DNA of 64,000 nucleotides, taken from Acanthaster planci. Lineage: Eukaryota; Echinodermata; Asteroidea; Valvatida; Acanthasteridae. This document shows positions 12,701 through 23,410 of the stretch, piece by piece. Where the stretch lies: positions 411,419 through 475,418 of the forward strand of contig NW_019091470.1 in the NCBI RefSeq assembly GCF_001949145.1, in the 5' to 3' direction. Each line of letters starts with the position of its first letter. The stretch's first letter is position 1. Position numbers and translations under genes: made by a program. The notes under the pieces are model-generated. The model did not search any database. It worked only from the letters and a program-made list of their open reading frames with translations, and had not been told where the DNA came from.

Positions 12701-15700
12701 GCAAACACCCAAAGTACAGCTGAAATTTTGGCTTGGAGTCAGTGTTATAAGATTTCTTTTTTGGGGAACCAGTTTTGGAACAAAAATATGTAGGTCCCAT
12801 GTGATTTTTAAAGGTTTTTTTTGCCAGGTGTTGAGTTGAGATGCAGCAATTTCGTGTGGACTAAGTGTAAATTTAACTTGCTTGGTTTGTTTTAAAAGAA
12901 AAGCAAAAATGTTGCTTTTCTCTCTTCATTGCAGGTATGAGACCATCCAGAATGCCCCAGCAATGACCAAAGAACTCCTGCAGTTGTTTGGCAACATGCC
13001 AGAGCTATTAGGTAGGGTTGCTGCTCTCAGCCTAGTAGTGCAGAAATGTGGTTGTCTTAAAATCTGACAAATTTGCTGCACTGTGGTTTCTTTGTTAGAC
13101 CTTTCCATATTTAAGCATGAACAATGCCAAAGTCTGAAAGAAAAAGCCTCTAGCAATTGAATATGTTGGATCTATTTCTTAACTGAAGATACTGTTCAAA
13201 AGACGGGTATTAAGCATTTACTGTTAAAGAGGGAATTTCCTTGAAGTAGGACTTGTGTCTCAACAAACATAAAGCTGAACGAAACGTTTTTCGAATCTTT
13301 CATTTACTGCAGAGTTGGGATCGGAAAATCTCAAGACATGTTTCCAGATCATCACAGCATACGTGCTTTTAGGACCTAATGAGTTTATGCAGGTGAGTCA
13401 GCACCTCTAGGAATTTGCTCACTCAAAAATAAATGCATTATATTTTCTAAACTTTACCTTCAAAACATCAGTAGGCAGTGTTGTAGTGGAACCTCTTAAG
13501 ACCATCACAAGACCAACACAAGACCTTCAGTTCAAGGTCAAGTCATGTTATTCAAATAAACCGTTCACCCTGTTAATCTTTGGTGGTCTTGTGTCTTGTC
13601 TTATGGCTGGTCTTGTGACTGGTTTTGTATCTGGTCTTGCGATGGTTTCGACTACTACACTGCCGGTTGGTAAAACATTTAGTGCTGGATTTCAAGAGCT
13701 ACTACCAATTTATACATTGCTCTGTTGAAAACTTACCTCTGTAGCAATAAAGATGTCTGAACCAACTGATGGAGTTTAATGGGCTGCCCCTGGCTTGTTC
13801 CAATTCTCTGATAACCCATTTAAGTGTCAACAGCAATGATTGGACTTTTTTTTTTCTTTAGAATTATTCAGGAGCTGTGTTTGCCGGCTGCGTCAGTCTT
13901 CTAGACAACGTCAAACCAGAGGCAATTGTCATTGTTATGAAGGTAAAGAAACCACGGTCGGGGGTTGTTGTGAAGTCTGTCTCAAGTCCCTGCAAGACCG
14001 TCACAAGTCTATCACCAGCCATTCGATTGACCTGTGACGATACCCTGCTTTCGTCCTGATGCTTGTGATTGGGTTTGCAACAGGCCTCGTGAAAGAACTT
14101 GTGACTGGTCTTGCGATACAGCCCAGCATTGAATCTTTGTTTGTCAGTCCAGCAAGTAACATGATGCAGTTGTTAGTTAAGCTTGGAAACAGGGCACCCT
14201 TGTGAACTTCTTTTTTTGTGAGCAGGAAGGCGAGTGGTCGTATTTGGGCAAAAAGGCTCACGGTGGCTGTCCATGTATTTGCAAAAGAGCTCAGAAAAAT
14301 ACTTTGTCTTGAGTTTATGTCATTTGTAGCCCAACCTCAGCACTTTGTGTTCATTATGGAGTCGGTGAATGAAGTAGCTAGCATGTCGTTACTGGGGGGA
14401 GGGGATGGGGGACAACTTTTCTGCCAAAGGGTCGCATGGGTGTCCTTAGGTCACTCGGTAGGCTATTTCAAGTTCCCTGTGTACCTATGCAAATGTGCAG
14501 GAAAATATGTAAAACTTCATGACTTTGAGGATCTGGTTTTCAGTTCAAGGTTAATTTGGGTTGACAATTTGCGAAGGCTGCCTCCACACCCCTTTCAGAA
14601 GCCTTGTGGGTCCTCATGGGCATTGGAGGGGACTTGCCCCCTCAGAAAAACATGCGAAATAAAAAGAGAAAAAACGAAAAAAATCGAAATAAAGGAGTGA
14701 AAGGGAATGAAAATTATTAATTTACTTGGTACCGCGGAATGAAACCCTTGTCTCTGTTAAAAGGTTTTTCATTTTGCCAGTGATGAGTGTTTTACCCCAT
14801 CGGTACTTACATACCCCGAGATAACTTTTCTCAGCATTTTAAGTTAGATAACTGTTTCCATTTTTATCATCCTTTGACATGTTCTGTTTGATTATGCTTA
14901 CATCACTGCAATGAATTTCTGTGTTCCTACTCTCAGCTGGTGGAGACGATATTCAAAATTTTCCCCGTGGAAGGCCCACAGATATTCCGGCAACTGCTCC
15001 ACAAGGTGTTCCAGAGGATACTGGACAAAGAGGTACGTGTGCCGTTTGTAGAGGGACAAAGAGGTACGTTGGGGGCATTTTTGATCATCGTACAATTTTT
15101 GAGCGGGTGTCTGGCAAGCTGTGCTAATGGCATTCAAGTATGGCCCCAGGGGGCCGAGATGGTCTCAGGAATATTCAAATGTTCTGAACGCAGTTAGCAG
15201 CGATAATTATCACGAATAACCTTTGACTGACAGAAGCTGATAGATACTGTGTGCCTCATCATTTTCGCAGGAGTACCCAACAGTGATGTCCATGTACCTG
15301 TCTGTCGTGGCCAGGATCATCCTCAAGAACCAGTCGTTTTTCTTCTCCTTCCTCGAGCAATACAGCCACTCCACTAATGAACAGGTGAGTGCCCAGTCAC
15401 AGTGATGAACATTGCACCTTCCATTGATCCTTTTTGGCGACAGCATTTTCCCTTTGGAGGCAAATTTCAAAGTTTGGGGGGGGGGGGGAAGTTTTAACTC
15501 TAGCAGATCTAGGCCATGAAGTGAGAGATTTCATTGGAACTTGGCATGAACGTAGAGATGTCTGTGATTTGTAATGTGCAGACTTTTGTGCCAGTCAGCC
15601 AGTGCGGTATTCCAGCCGTGGCTACCCAAAATGATGCATGTCCAAGGTCATTTGGGAACAGCAATGCACAAGCGAGGTCTGCCCTATCAGTGCGGTCATT

Positions 15701-18235
15701 CGCCAACTCACATGCGTGCTTTGTTCTTGATTGAGTTTGCCTTTTTGGTATGCTGAACTTGCTCATTGAAAGTAATTTTTATTATTATGGCTACTGGTAA
15801 TCCACCTCCAAATGAGCACTTTTTTCCCTGTGTTCATTCAAGTAAGTGCTGCACCCATTTTCAAACTTTTAGCATTTTTGGAGAACGGCCTGTTGATATT
15901 TCTGGAGGTAGAGCTAAATGTTGACAAGACATCACCCCTCCAAAATTCATCAGTCCTTGGCATAAAGTCAGAAGTGTTTCTTTGTTGAACTCTTAAGGGA
16001 CGTCAAGTACTTTGCACCTTCCTCAATCCTTGCCAAATCCTTGATAACCTCGTAATTGGATTTTAAAGGATTTTGAAGAATTATTAAAGGATAAACAAAT
16101 TTTTATAAAAAAAAAGCCACATTTGTTTCCCTGTCTTTTCATCCTCTCTTTTTTCAGCCTGATGAGATTTTTAGCAAACTGCTCGTTGTCTGGTCAGAGA
16201 AGATGGACTGGATCACTCAGGCTGAGCGACGGAAGCTGAGCGCTCTGGCACTCATGGCATTACTACCATCCAACTCAAGGTGACTCACTTCTCACAGCCG
16301 GGGTTGGGTTCTACCCTCCATGCAAATCTTCCGCTCTGTAAACTTGACATTCAAACCTTAATCTTGATTTGTTTTTCCAGCATATTCTTTCTTGGGCTAA
16401 TTACAAAGAAGGGCATCCAAGACGCCCTTCTTTGTATTTTTGAGCCTCTGTAAATATCTCACACCATCAAGACTGGCCGTCAAACCTTGCATATAGATGG
16501 CAGCCTGATCGTCAGTTGCCTGTAGATATTTTTGCACAAATGTGCGATACACTTCCCATGAATCTCTTTGAGCCGCCATCTTTTTTGGTGTCAGGCCAGG
16601 GCCAAGAAGCTTCCATCCTTCTTAATGGCTGTGGCTTATCATCATAGTGTGCCAGTGGCAAGAGCCTAAGTTGTCGCCACAAAAGTATCATAAAGTTTCT
16701 CTGGCCTTTTGTTGGTGTCAGGGTTGTTACGGAGAAGTTTCCGGATGTTGTGTATGCGGTGGTGGAAGTCCTCCATGATGTCTGTAGGGAAGAAAATGGA
16801 TCTCAAGTCGAGTAAGTAAATTGTATCCAATTTTAATATCACCATGTACATCGTCAAATATCCTCTTTTTTTAAATTTGCTGTTATATTGTTTTCGCACT
16901 CGTTAGTTTTATTGTGACGTGGACTAAATCACTTTCATATTGTGACTTCTTATTTTAAAGTTTCAACGGGATTTTAAAATTTTTTCCATTGATGTTAACC
17001 TTCTGTTCGCACTGCATGTTTTTGGTGTAGGTAATTGGAAACAGATTACAAGATTCGGACCGAATGTAAACATATTTGGTGGCTAGGTTTTGACAGTTGT
17101 TAGGGAGCACATTTATGATTTTGATGGCTTTGTTTGTGAAATGACTACCCACAGAATTGAAAACAATTCTGGACATTTCTGTTTCTTTTTTTGCTGACCA
17201 GCTACTTGGTCATGGGAGACAGAGAGGACGTGGAAGATGAATACGAGACGGAAAATGACAAAAGGAAAAGACGGGTAAGTGAGACGAGGCAACTTCTTCT
17301 GCAACAATCCGTAAAGTGTTCAAATCCTTAAAAAAAATTTGTTTTGGTGTCACCGTTATCTGTTTTGTTCTGATGGAAAGAACCACCCACAGCGCTGTGG
17401 CTCCAGAGCGGCTGAAAATTTGCAGGGTAAAGATGATTTTTATCCAGATAAATGATTCTGGTAGTATTAGCGTACTCCATCCGCAAAAAAATCTGACTTG
17501 AGTATTGAGAGATGTCCGGGTCTGCATACAGAATTACCCAGGGGTTCTCTGTATACTGTACTCTAATTTCTTTGAAGTTTGAGTTTGACTTGCCTGGTCT
17601 CCAGTCCAGTCGCTTTGCAGTTACCAATACAGACAGCCACAAATGCCTTAACGAAAGGCTATGGAAATCTAGGATAAAGTCATGAAGTTTGGGTCCCACT
17701 ATGCAGTGTGAATTATTTTTTTTACAACTGTCTTGGAAATAAACCTGTGTGTTTCAAATGACTTTCAATGACTACTTTTCTATGTTAAGACACTTTGGTG
17801 CCTTTTCCGAAGTTAAGTTACTAAGTATTTCCACATTTATGAGCAAACCTGTGATGTCATTGCATGGAGAAAACTTAAGTGTCGCTTTTACTTGCGCATA
17901 AATAAAGGGTTGAATTTTGCATATTTTGCTGTTGTAAATTTCCTCTTCTGTGGAGATTTATTTTGGATCACATGGTAATAAGCTAATGAGAGACCCTTTC
18001 TGAGCGAAATTTGTGGCCTTTTAGCCTGGACCCGCAACATATTTTACTTTTCCTCAATGTGTTGCTCTCTCTGCAGCTGTCGTTGAAGGACCCGGTGCAC
18101 TGTACGTCACTGAGGGATTTTGTCATACTGCAGTTCACCGAGTTTGAGCGCATCCATGGAACACCCACTTTCACCAAGCTGATGGAGTCGATTGACCTGG
18201 AGGTCCGCCAACAACTGGAAAATTTCTTCAAGTAG
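760..18235 (+). CDS. IPO11: Importin-11, karyopherin-beta nuclear import receptor (27 exons)
   Basis: Exons: 760-995, 2071-2347, 2919-3051, 3747-3805, 4275-4323, 5147-5217, 5959-6186, 6564-6647, 6972-7049, 7285-7375, 8243-8290, 8970-9075, 9256-9419, 9834-9874, 10242-10307, 10527-10577, 11400-11513, 12360-12475, 12935-13011, 13313-13392, 13862-13942, 14937-15032, 15271-15384, 16158-16279, 16722-16811, 17202-17274, 18077-18235. All phases close, giving 967 residues and a TAG stop; I recall the human protein as about 975. The chain is colinear with vertebrate importin-11: ATSQDTAVLKPAE near the N-terminus, DFDQWF, RRRVIWLIGQW, ERRKLSALAL, and LKDPVH near the C-terminus. The family is a HEAT-repeat superhelix. 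The N-terminal part (about residues 30-100) binds RanGTP, and cargoes known in vertebrates include ubiquitin-loaded UBE2E-class E2 enzymes. Exon 26 encodes a charged loop (REDVEDEYETENDKRKRR, about 897-914). Twenty-five introns are GT-AG; intron 13 is AT-AC. No frameshift or internal stop was seen. Confidence 0.96.
2494..2694. mobile_element. hAT-type MITE, degenerate copy (family H)
   Basis: Lies in IPO11 intron 2. The middle matches the copy at 34968-35161 (CACAAGACCAGTCACAAGTGACAGG, then TCAAATAGCTTGTGA). The ends are decayed but still read CAGTAGTC.. and ..GACTCTACTG. Boundaries are approximate. Confidence 0.5.
3918..4174. repeat. Dispersed repeat B, full-length copy with 14-bp direct repeats
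   Basis: Lies in IPO11 intron 4. A perfect 14-bp direct repeat, AAGTATACATTATG, occurs at 3918-3931 and 4161-4174 and looks like a target-site duplication around a 229-bp insert. Inside, GAGAAATGGGTTTGC at 3931 and its near-exact complement ending at 4123 form an inverted pair of about 25 bp. Related copies are at 395-545 and 33225-33330. No ORF of note. Class is uncertain: the long duplication favours retroposition, the inverted pair a foldback. Confidence 0.7.
5626..5935. repeat. 96-bp tandem duplication within dispersed repeat R1
   Basis: Two near-identical 96-bp units (5626-5721 and 5722-5817), each starting GAAGAGATTTTTGCAAAATC, differ at a handful of bases. The unit and the DNA after it (ATGAAATCAGCT.TTGATGACCAG) match 33415-33610 and, more weakly, 7535-7700, so this is one member of a dispersed family that has duplicated internally. 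It ends about 20 bases before IPO11 exon 7. Confidence 0.7.
7535..7700. repeat. Dispersed repeat R1, weak copy
   Basis: In IPO11 intron 10. Shares CAGTCTTG..., TAGTTTGCC.CTG and CTACTGATAACCAGGGATGTGA with the R1 copies near 5.7 kb and 33.5 kb. Diverged and of uncertain extent. Confidence 0.4.
9420..9833 (+). other. U12-type AT-AC intron (IPO11 intron 13)
   Basis: The 5' splice site is ATATCCTTG, directly after AAG-ATC-G at 9419. The branch-site match is TTTTCCTTAATG (9814-9825), with its adenosines at 9822-9823, about 10 bases before a terminal CAC at 9831-9833. Splicing here reads K-I-A-V-D-D-F-E-F, which aligns with the vertebrate K-L-T-V-D-D-F-E-F. No GT-AG pair nearby restores the frame, because the downstream frame has a TAA at 9821. 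All three minor-spliceosome signals are present and close to consensus. Confidence 0.9.
13476..13662. mobile_element. hAT-type MITE, family H
   Basis: Starts CAGTGTTGTAGTGGAACC and ends CGACTACTACACTG, an inverted-terminal-repeat pair. Internal subterminal copies of CACAAGACC on the left and GGTCTTGTG on the right match the copy at 44830-45042. It sits in IPO11 intron 20. I could not read a clean target-site duplication. Confidence 0.75.
13958..14133. mobile_element. hAT-type MITE, decayed copy (family H)
   Basis: In IPO11 intron 21, just after exon 21. Contains GCAAGACCGTCACAAG on the left and CTTGTGACTGGTCTTGCGAT on the right, as in other family H members, and ends near CCCAGCATTG. The left terminus is lost or diverged. 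Confidence 0.5.
15592..15766. mobile_element. Short TIR element, family T (TA-type MITE), copy 1
   Basis: In IPO11 intron 23. Left end GTCAGCCAGTGCGGTATTCC and right end GGTATGCTGAACTTGCTCAT are inverted and related. The interior (CATTTGGGAACAGCAATGCAC, CACATGCGTGCTTTGTTC) resembles the copies at 37121-37299 and 47645-47811. Non-coding. Confidence 0.5.
16397..16579 (-). CDS. Possible small gene antisense in an IPO11 intron (60 aa)
   Basis: An uninterrupted 60-codon frame starts at an ATGGCGGC context, which is common at real animal starts, and ends at TAG. The predicted peptide (MAAQRDSWEVYRTFVQKYLQ...) is amphipathic and natural-looking, without low complexity or cysteine clusters. It lies wholly inside IPO11 intron 24 on the opposite strand. 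I do not recognise the family. The last codons run through a 12-bp perfect hairpin (16403-16435), so the 3' end may be repeat-derived. It could also be a first exon, a retrocopy fragment or chance. Confidence 0.3.
   Translation of the reverse strand: MAAQRDSWEVYRTFVQKYLQATDDQAAIYMQGLTASLDGVRYLQRLKNTKKGVLDALLCN
16403..16435. repeat. Perfect 12-bp inverted repeat (hairpin)
   Basis: ACAAAGAAGGGC at 16403-16414 and its exact complement at 16424-16435 are separated by a 9-base loop. It lies in IPO11 intron 24, at the 3' end of the antisense small ORF. Confidence 0.8.
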
Positions 18236-19784
18236 AAAATGACTAATGGTGCAGTGCGTGCGAAATGTGGCGATTGTGTGATTGTGACTTCGCGTAACTT
18301 CTTTTTATCTCTGAGCATTAGACAGTGGGACCAGACAAGATGCGGAAGTTGGAGGATTGTAAATTAAGTAAACAGCTCCACCTGAGGCATTGCCTGTTGT
18401 AGATTTGAAAACGTTCAGTCTTCATCACGGTTGAGACTGGAGAAATGCACCTTGTCTCAGGCAAGCAATTATTCTATATGATTGTGCATCGCAACACTTT
18501 TTATTCAAGAACTTTTTATTGCTGTTTGGCCAGTATTGTGGACCTGTGTGAGAGAGGTCATCTTTTGCGGGAATCGAGCGATGGATGCGAGTAGGAACTG
18601 GGTTATTTCCATGAGGTTGGGGCACAATTTGTGACGGTGTCAATTGCTACACGGGTTCCGTAAAAATGAACAGCTATTTCCCTGCATGTGGATTCCAAAT
18701 TGACATTGTTATACATCTTGCAAGGCTGAATACAGAGGTGTGTGTTATTTTTACAGAGTAAATGACCTACTCTACAGGTCATGACAGGTGGTAAAAGTTT
18801 TGGATGTAACAGAGACACCGTCACAACTTGTGCCCCAACCTCATGGAATGAACCAACTACAGCCTGTTTCCAGATGAACTGTTGCCCGATATTGCTGTTT
18901 ATCAGTCGAGAAATGCTCACCTGGAAGATGGTGGCATGTGCCCATGGGCAGTTATGTTGTGACTTTGCAATGACCAATTATAGGTTGTTCTCAGAGATAA
19001 ACTCCTTATTGTGACAGTCACTGTAGATAACACTGCCTCTATTTATAAATGTGACACCCTCTGTTACCGGCTCTAGCGACTTGCTTTTGCAAATGAACAT
19101 GGCTACAGAAGCACACCAGAGGGTCGGCGTTTGCATTGCATCATTGGAAGATAAAACCTGAACTCTAAAATCCTCCTCACATATGCAGAGGATCTCGAAG
19201 GACCAAGGATGAAATGTGTGGCTGATTTCAGAAGTCTTGCATGAATTTAAGGACCATATTGAAATCATCCGAACTGCTCTGGAACATCATTCGCACTCTC
19301 GCCATGGATTGACGCAACGGTTAGCCCTCCAAGAAACACATCCGAGATGCAATGGAGGATTTTGGAGGACCAAGTGTGTATCCTTTTTTGAAATGGAGGC
19401 AGTCAGGGGGATTTTGTAGGACTGATGTTGCATCCTAGGAAACATGCCTCAACAGTCAGGGTTGATATGGTAAGGTACACAGTACTCTGATTTGCGTCAG
19501 TAAAAAAAGAAAAAAAGCAAAAAAATGATTGTAATTTACGGGCATCGGTTGGGTCTGTATTCAATTTTGTCAAATGAAATGGAATGATGTTGTTTGGAGT
19601 TGTCGATTGCCTGATACATTTTCATTGAGGGGGATGGGCGGAACAAGAACTCTTTTGATTTGTAAGTCTCGTCAGCATTGTTTGCACCTGTGCAATGCCT
19701 GACATGCTCCAACGTTTCAGTGAGAAAATTCTGATACTGCTTTCGGTTATTTTTTTTCTTAAAGGGAATAGGACCCACTATTGG
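18236..19784. other. IPO11 3' flank / likely 3' UTR
   Basis: No exon could be supported. The IPO11 3' untranslated region must lie at its start, but I see no strong AATAAA close to the stop codon. A foldback repeat occupies 18598-18857. The rest is unassigned. Confidence 0.5.
18598..18857. repeat. Foldback element with ~44-bp inverted arms
   Basis: The left arm (18599-18642) contains CCATGAGGTTGGGGCACAA and GTGACGGTGTC. The right arm (18811-18856) is its complement, with one mismatch over the central 33 bases. The spacer is about 170 bases and non-coding. It lies about 370 bases past the IPO11 stop, so it could be transcribed as a long hairpin in the 3' UTR. Confidence 0.75.
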
Positions 19785-20576
19785 CAGTACTTTAGTCAAG
19801 ACCATTGNNNNNNNNNNNNNNNNNNNNNNNNNNNNNNNNNNNNNNNNNNNNNNNNNNNNNNNNNNNNNNNNNNNNNNNNNNNNNNNNNNNNNNNNNNNNN
19901 NNNNNNNNNNNNNNNNNNNNNNNNNNNNNNNNNNNNNNNNNNNNNNNNNNNNNNNNNNNNNNNNNNNNNNNNNNNNNNNNNNNNNNNNNNNNNNNNNNNN
20001 NNNNNNNNNNNNNNNNNNNNNNNNNNNNNNNNNNNNNNNNNNNNNNNNNNNNNNNNNNNNNNNNNNNNNNNNNNNNNNNNNNNNNNNNNNNNNNNNNNNN
20101 NNNNNNNNNNNNNNNNNNNNNNNNNNNNNNNNNNNNNNNNNNNNNNNNNNNNNNNNNNNNNNNNNNNNNNNNNNNNNNNNNNNNNNNNNNNNNNNNNNNN
20201 NNNNNNNNNNNNNNNNNNNNNNNNNNNNNNNNNNNNNNNNNNNNNNNNNNNNNNNNNNNNNNNNNNNNNNNNNNNNNNNNNNNNNNNNNNNNNNNNNNNN
20301 NNNNNNNNNNNNNNNNNNNNNNNNNNNNNNNNNNNNNNNNNNNNNNNNNNNNNNNNNNNNNNNNNNNNNNNNNNNNNNNNNNNNNNNNNNNNNNNNNNNN
20401 NNNNNNNNNNNNNNNNNNNNNNNNGTCGCAAGACAAGCCGGAAGTAAATCGGGTGAATAGTGACAGGGAATGCTTTTGTTGGAGTTCAGTGGAATTGCTT
20501 ATGACTGGAGGTCTGTCCGTCGTGATGGTCTTGTGGGGTCTTGGGATGGTCTCAAGATGTCTGGACTACCACACTG
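19785..20576. mobile_element. hAT-type MITE (family H) interrupted by an assembly gap
   Basis: The last bases before the N run (CAGTACTTTAGTCAAGACCATTG, from 19785) match a family H left end. The DNA after the gap carries the family interior and ends GGACTACCACACTG at 20576, a family H right end. The flanking octamers ACTATTGG and ACAATTAG agree at 6 of 8 positions, as expected of an aged target-site duplication. Confidence 0.65.
19808..20424. other. Assembly gap (617 N)
   Basis: Unbroken run of N. Any reading frame across it is an artefact. Single N bases also occur near 53692 and 61801. Confidence 0.99.
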
Positions 20577-22147
20577 ACAATTAGACGAATTCTGCTTGAG
20601 TCCTAGGCCCACTCATCGCCCAGTATGGGTGCGTGAGAAAGATGGCAGATTGTTCAAAATGTCTCGAACTAGAGAACCAAGCTTATTTCCTGGCCCAAAT
20701 TCTTCCCTACTCTGGAAAACCTGAATACTTGCACCACAGTCCGCCCTGCTTTTCGTGTTAAATTTCTACTTGAGACCCACAGTGTAGTCACAAGCAAATC
20801 ACTAACTAGTCCGGGACCTAAAAGTTTTTGTTTTTTGTTATGCATAGGAAGTCATTGATTGAAGATTCCTGTTTTTTTCGGTTCGTAAATTTGAATCTAC
20901 TTTCATTTCCTCTTTCCAAATGAAAAAGGCAAATGATAATCATAGTAAACCAAAAAGTTAATTTTTCACATTTCCCTGAAAGTATGATTTTTATCTTTTG
21001 TGAAAAAAAAGTATTAATGTGTCATTCAAATAATTGTAGGTTCAAAGACTGAAACGTTCTCTGTATGAAACTTCATAACCAAAAGTTACCAGGTATGTTG
21101 CTTTTATATAAAAGTACAAGTAATAATGTTGAAAAGATCAATAATTGTGGTCATAGCAATTCCATCATATTCCTTCTTTCTGAAAAGGTTTATCAACTTA
21201 ACGTTATCCCTGTATTTGATATTATTATGCCTTATGGTGGTATCTTTTAAAACACGTCGCTTGGCTTTGCTGTCATTCGTTTTACCTCGAGATTTGATGT
21301 ACCAGCTTCAAATATCCCTCAGTTCTGCCCAAAATGCTGATGTCTGTCAGGAAGCCAATGCTCTTTTTTTCAGTCTCTGCTAAACTTTTACTGCCCCAGG
21401 TAATCCCTGGTAAAGAACGTCTCTATTTCCTTTAAGTGGTCTGTTAAACTAATACGTGCACATTCACACGTAGAGCTTGAAATTAATATCGGTGTTTGGA
21501 AAAAAAGAAACAATACGTAAAAAAAACGGACTGTGCTTTAGGGAAACCGTGTATATAACACATAACATGAACCGTGCAAAAGGTTAAGACTATATTTTAT
21601 ACCTCTTATGAAACTGCATGCTTCATATTTTTAAAATCGTGTACTCCATATTCAGTCAAGTTTCTTGCTTATTTACAGTTGCGGTTGGTCATCAATTGGG
21701 TGCAAAGGTAAACTAAAAAGGAATGTTTCAAACGGCCAAGTACCTTCCGAAGCATTGTAAACTCTCAAATTAGTGTAGAAATCTCCTAGATGGTTTGGGT
21801 TGGCAAGGCGCAATCGACGATGGGCACATGTTTTGGCAGGGTTGAAGCCTGTGTTATTTTAATTTTTACCACGTGATCGTAACATATGTAAAGAAAAACT
21901 GCATACAATGCATGTCCCTTCTGCCTTGTGTAATAAATGTAATTTTTTGTACAATTAAAAGGGTGGACATTTTGTGTTCTATGCCGATTACAAAATGCGT
22001 AATGAAAGACAGTCATTTTGGCACCTGTCAAGCAAAGTGATTTGAGGAATTTCAGGCCGAAATTGGTTTGTACGTAGCCCCAGACTTCGGTCAGTCTCGA
22101 CCCCCCCCGTATATCCTTGGAGGCCAGGAAAGCCCTCGTCTGCATGG

Positions 22148-22265
22148 GGCGTAGCCTGTATCCAAATCTGTTGTCTGTAGAGCTAGGTGTAGGTCTTCAC
22201 TCAATTGAAAATACGCGAAGACGAGGCGCACAGCCGTAGCACTGGAAGCCCGTTTTGGACACTTA
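22148..22265. mobile_element. Short foldback MITE, family G, copy 1
   Basis: Matches 29784-29910 and 55740-55866: AGAGCTAGGTGTAGGTCTTCAC, a central A.TTGAAAAT.CG.GAAGAC, then GCACTGGAAGCCCGTTTTGGACAC. Ends are imperfect inverted repeats (GTAGCCTGTATCC / GTTTTGGACACTTAA). Confidence 0.7.
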
Positions 22266-23110
22266 AAAGTTGCACCCGAGAGGTATTAAATCAATCATGT
22301 CATTAACTGACTCACTGAAAAGGTGAAATGATGAATGTAATCTATCTTTGTTAACAACCCTTGAAAATTCGACAACAGTGGATATCCAAGCAGTGGGCGA
22401 CAATTTTGCCGCTGCCACCTTTTCTCCCCTTCGGCCTGATGCCCTGACAGCGGTTGACTGGAGTCGTTTGCACTTCAATTTCACTGCACATGCGCTAAGT
22501 ACGTCACGAATCAACCACTAGTTAATTAGTGGTCCCTGATCGAACTTGTCCATAAAGGCTCGTGGAAAACCGCTCAAAGTGAAGGATAACTGGTCGTGCA
22601 TGTGCTTGTATAGGTGATACTGAAGGGCGTACATCAACAATTCCGAAAAGCCTCAGTTTCAGACGTCGCCTTGTTCATGTTTTTCTGCCTCTGCACATAT
22701 CACCACGTAGTGGTTAAAAGGCACGGGACAGTGTGGCGGTGAGGTATGTTTTCGTGTTATAAATGTTGACCAACACCTCCAAATTGATTCCATCCAGTCT
22801 CTTTGAGTGATTCGATATCATATTGTTAAAGCTCTAAAGTCTGGAGGAAGGGCGTTCCATTCACGAGTTGTCGGGGGGGGCGTTTAAAGTAAACACCAGT
22901 AACGATTCTTGTCCAAGTATGAGGCTCAGTTTTCAACTTGGTGAAGTCTGCAATGTTCTGAAGACAGTCAGGTACGGTACTATGCTAGACGTACAAATTT
23001 TTTTTTTTAAATAAAAAAGTTATACGGTTGAGACATCTCATAATCCTATTATTTTCAGCCTGGACAGTTATGCTGCGATCTACTCCGCGACCATTCATCC
23101 TCTTTTGTAG

Positions 23111-23410
23111 GCGTTTTCACACTGGACAAATCTCGGGTTTGATCAGGATCGATGCAGGGTAAAACTGGCGACGATTGACACTTGAAAATGTCCAACTGGG
23201 TGGAGACTTTTCAACCCGGGTTGAAAATTGCTTGAGCCCGTTAACTTTCCCTGATGAGAACGGTTTGACTTACTAGAGACTAAAGACTTACTAGTGTGAC
23301 ACAACGCCAGGTTGAACGCGGGGTTCGAAAATCCAATTTACAACTCAGGGCAGTCATGGGTTCGCTGAAGCTTGAGTTCAACCTGGGTTGTGAGAATAGT
23401 TTGAAAAGGC
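23111..23410. mobile_element. Possible MITE with TTTTCACAC-type ends
   Basis: Left GGCGTTTTCACACTGG and right GGGTTGTGAGAATAGTTTGAAAAGGCC are loosely inverted. Inside is a perfect 20-bp palindrome at 23209-23228 (TTTTCAACCCGGGTTGAAAA) and further GGTTGAA/TTCAACC motifs. Single copy in the window, so the assignment is tentative. Confidence 0.4.

Noticed and set aside
14218-14700. 160-codon plus-strand ORF
   Set aside because: Lies inside IPO11 intron 21, ends in low-complexity lysine-rich sequence, and has no recognisable domain.
19695-20584. Long open frames of 211-259 codons on both strands
   Set aside because: They consist almost wholly of undetermined bases in the assembly gap.
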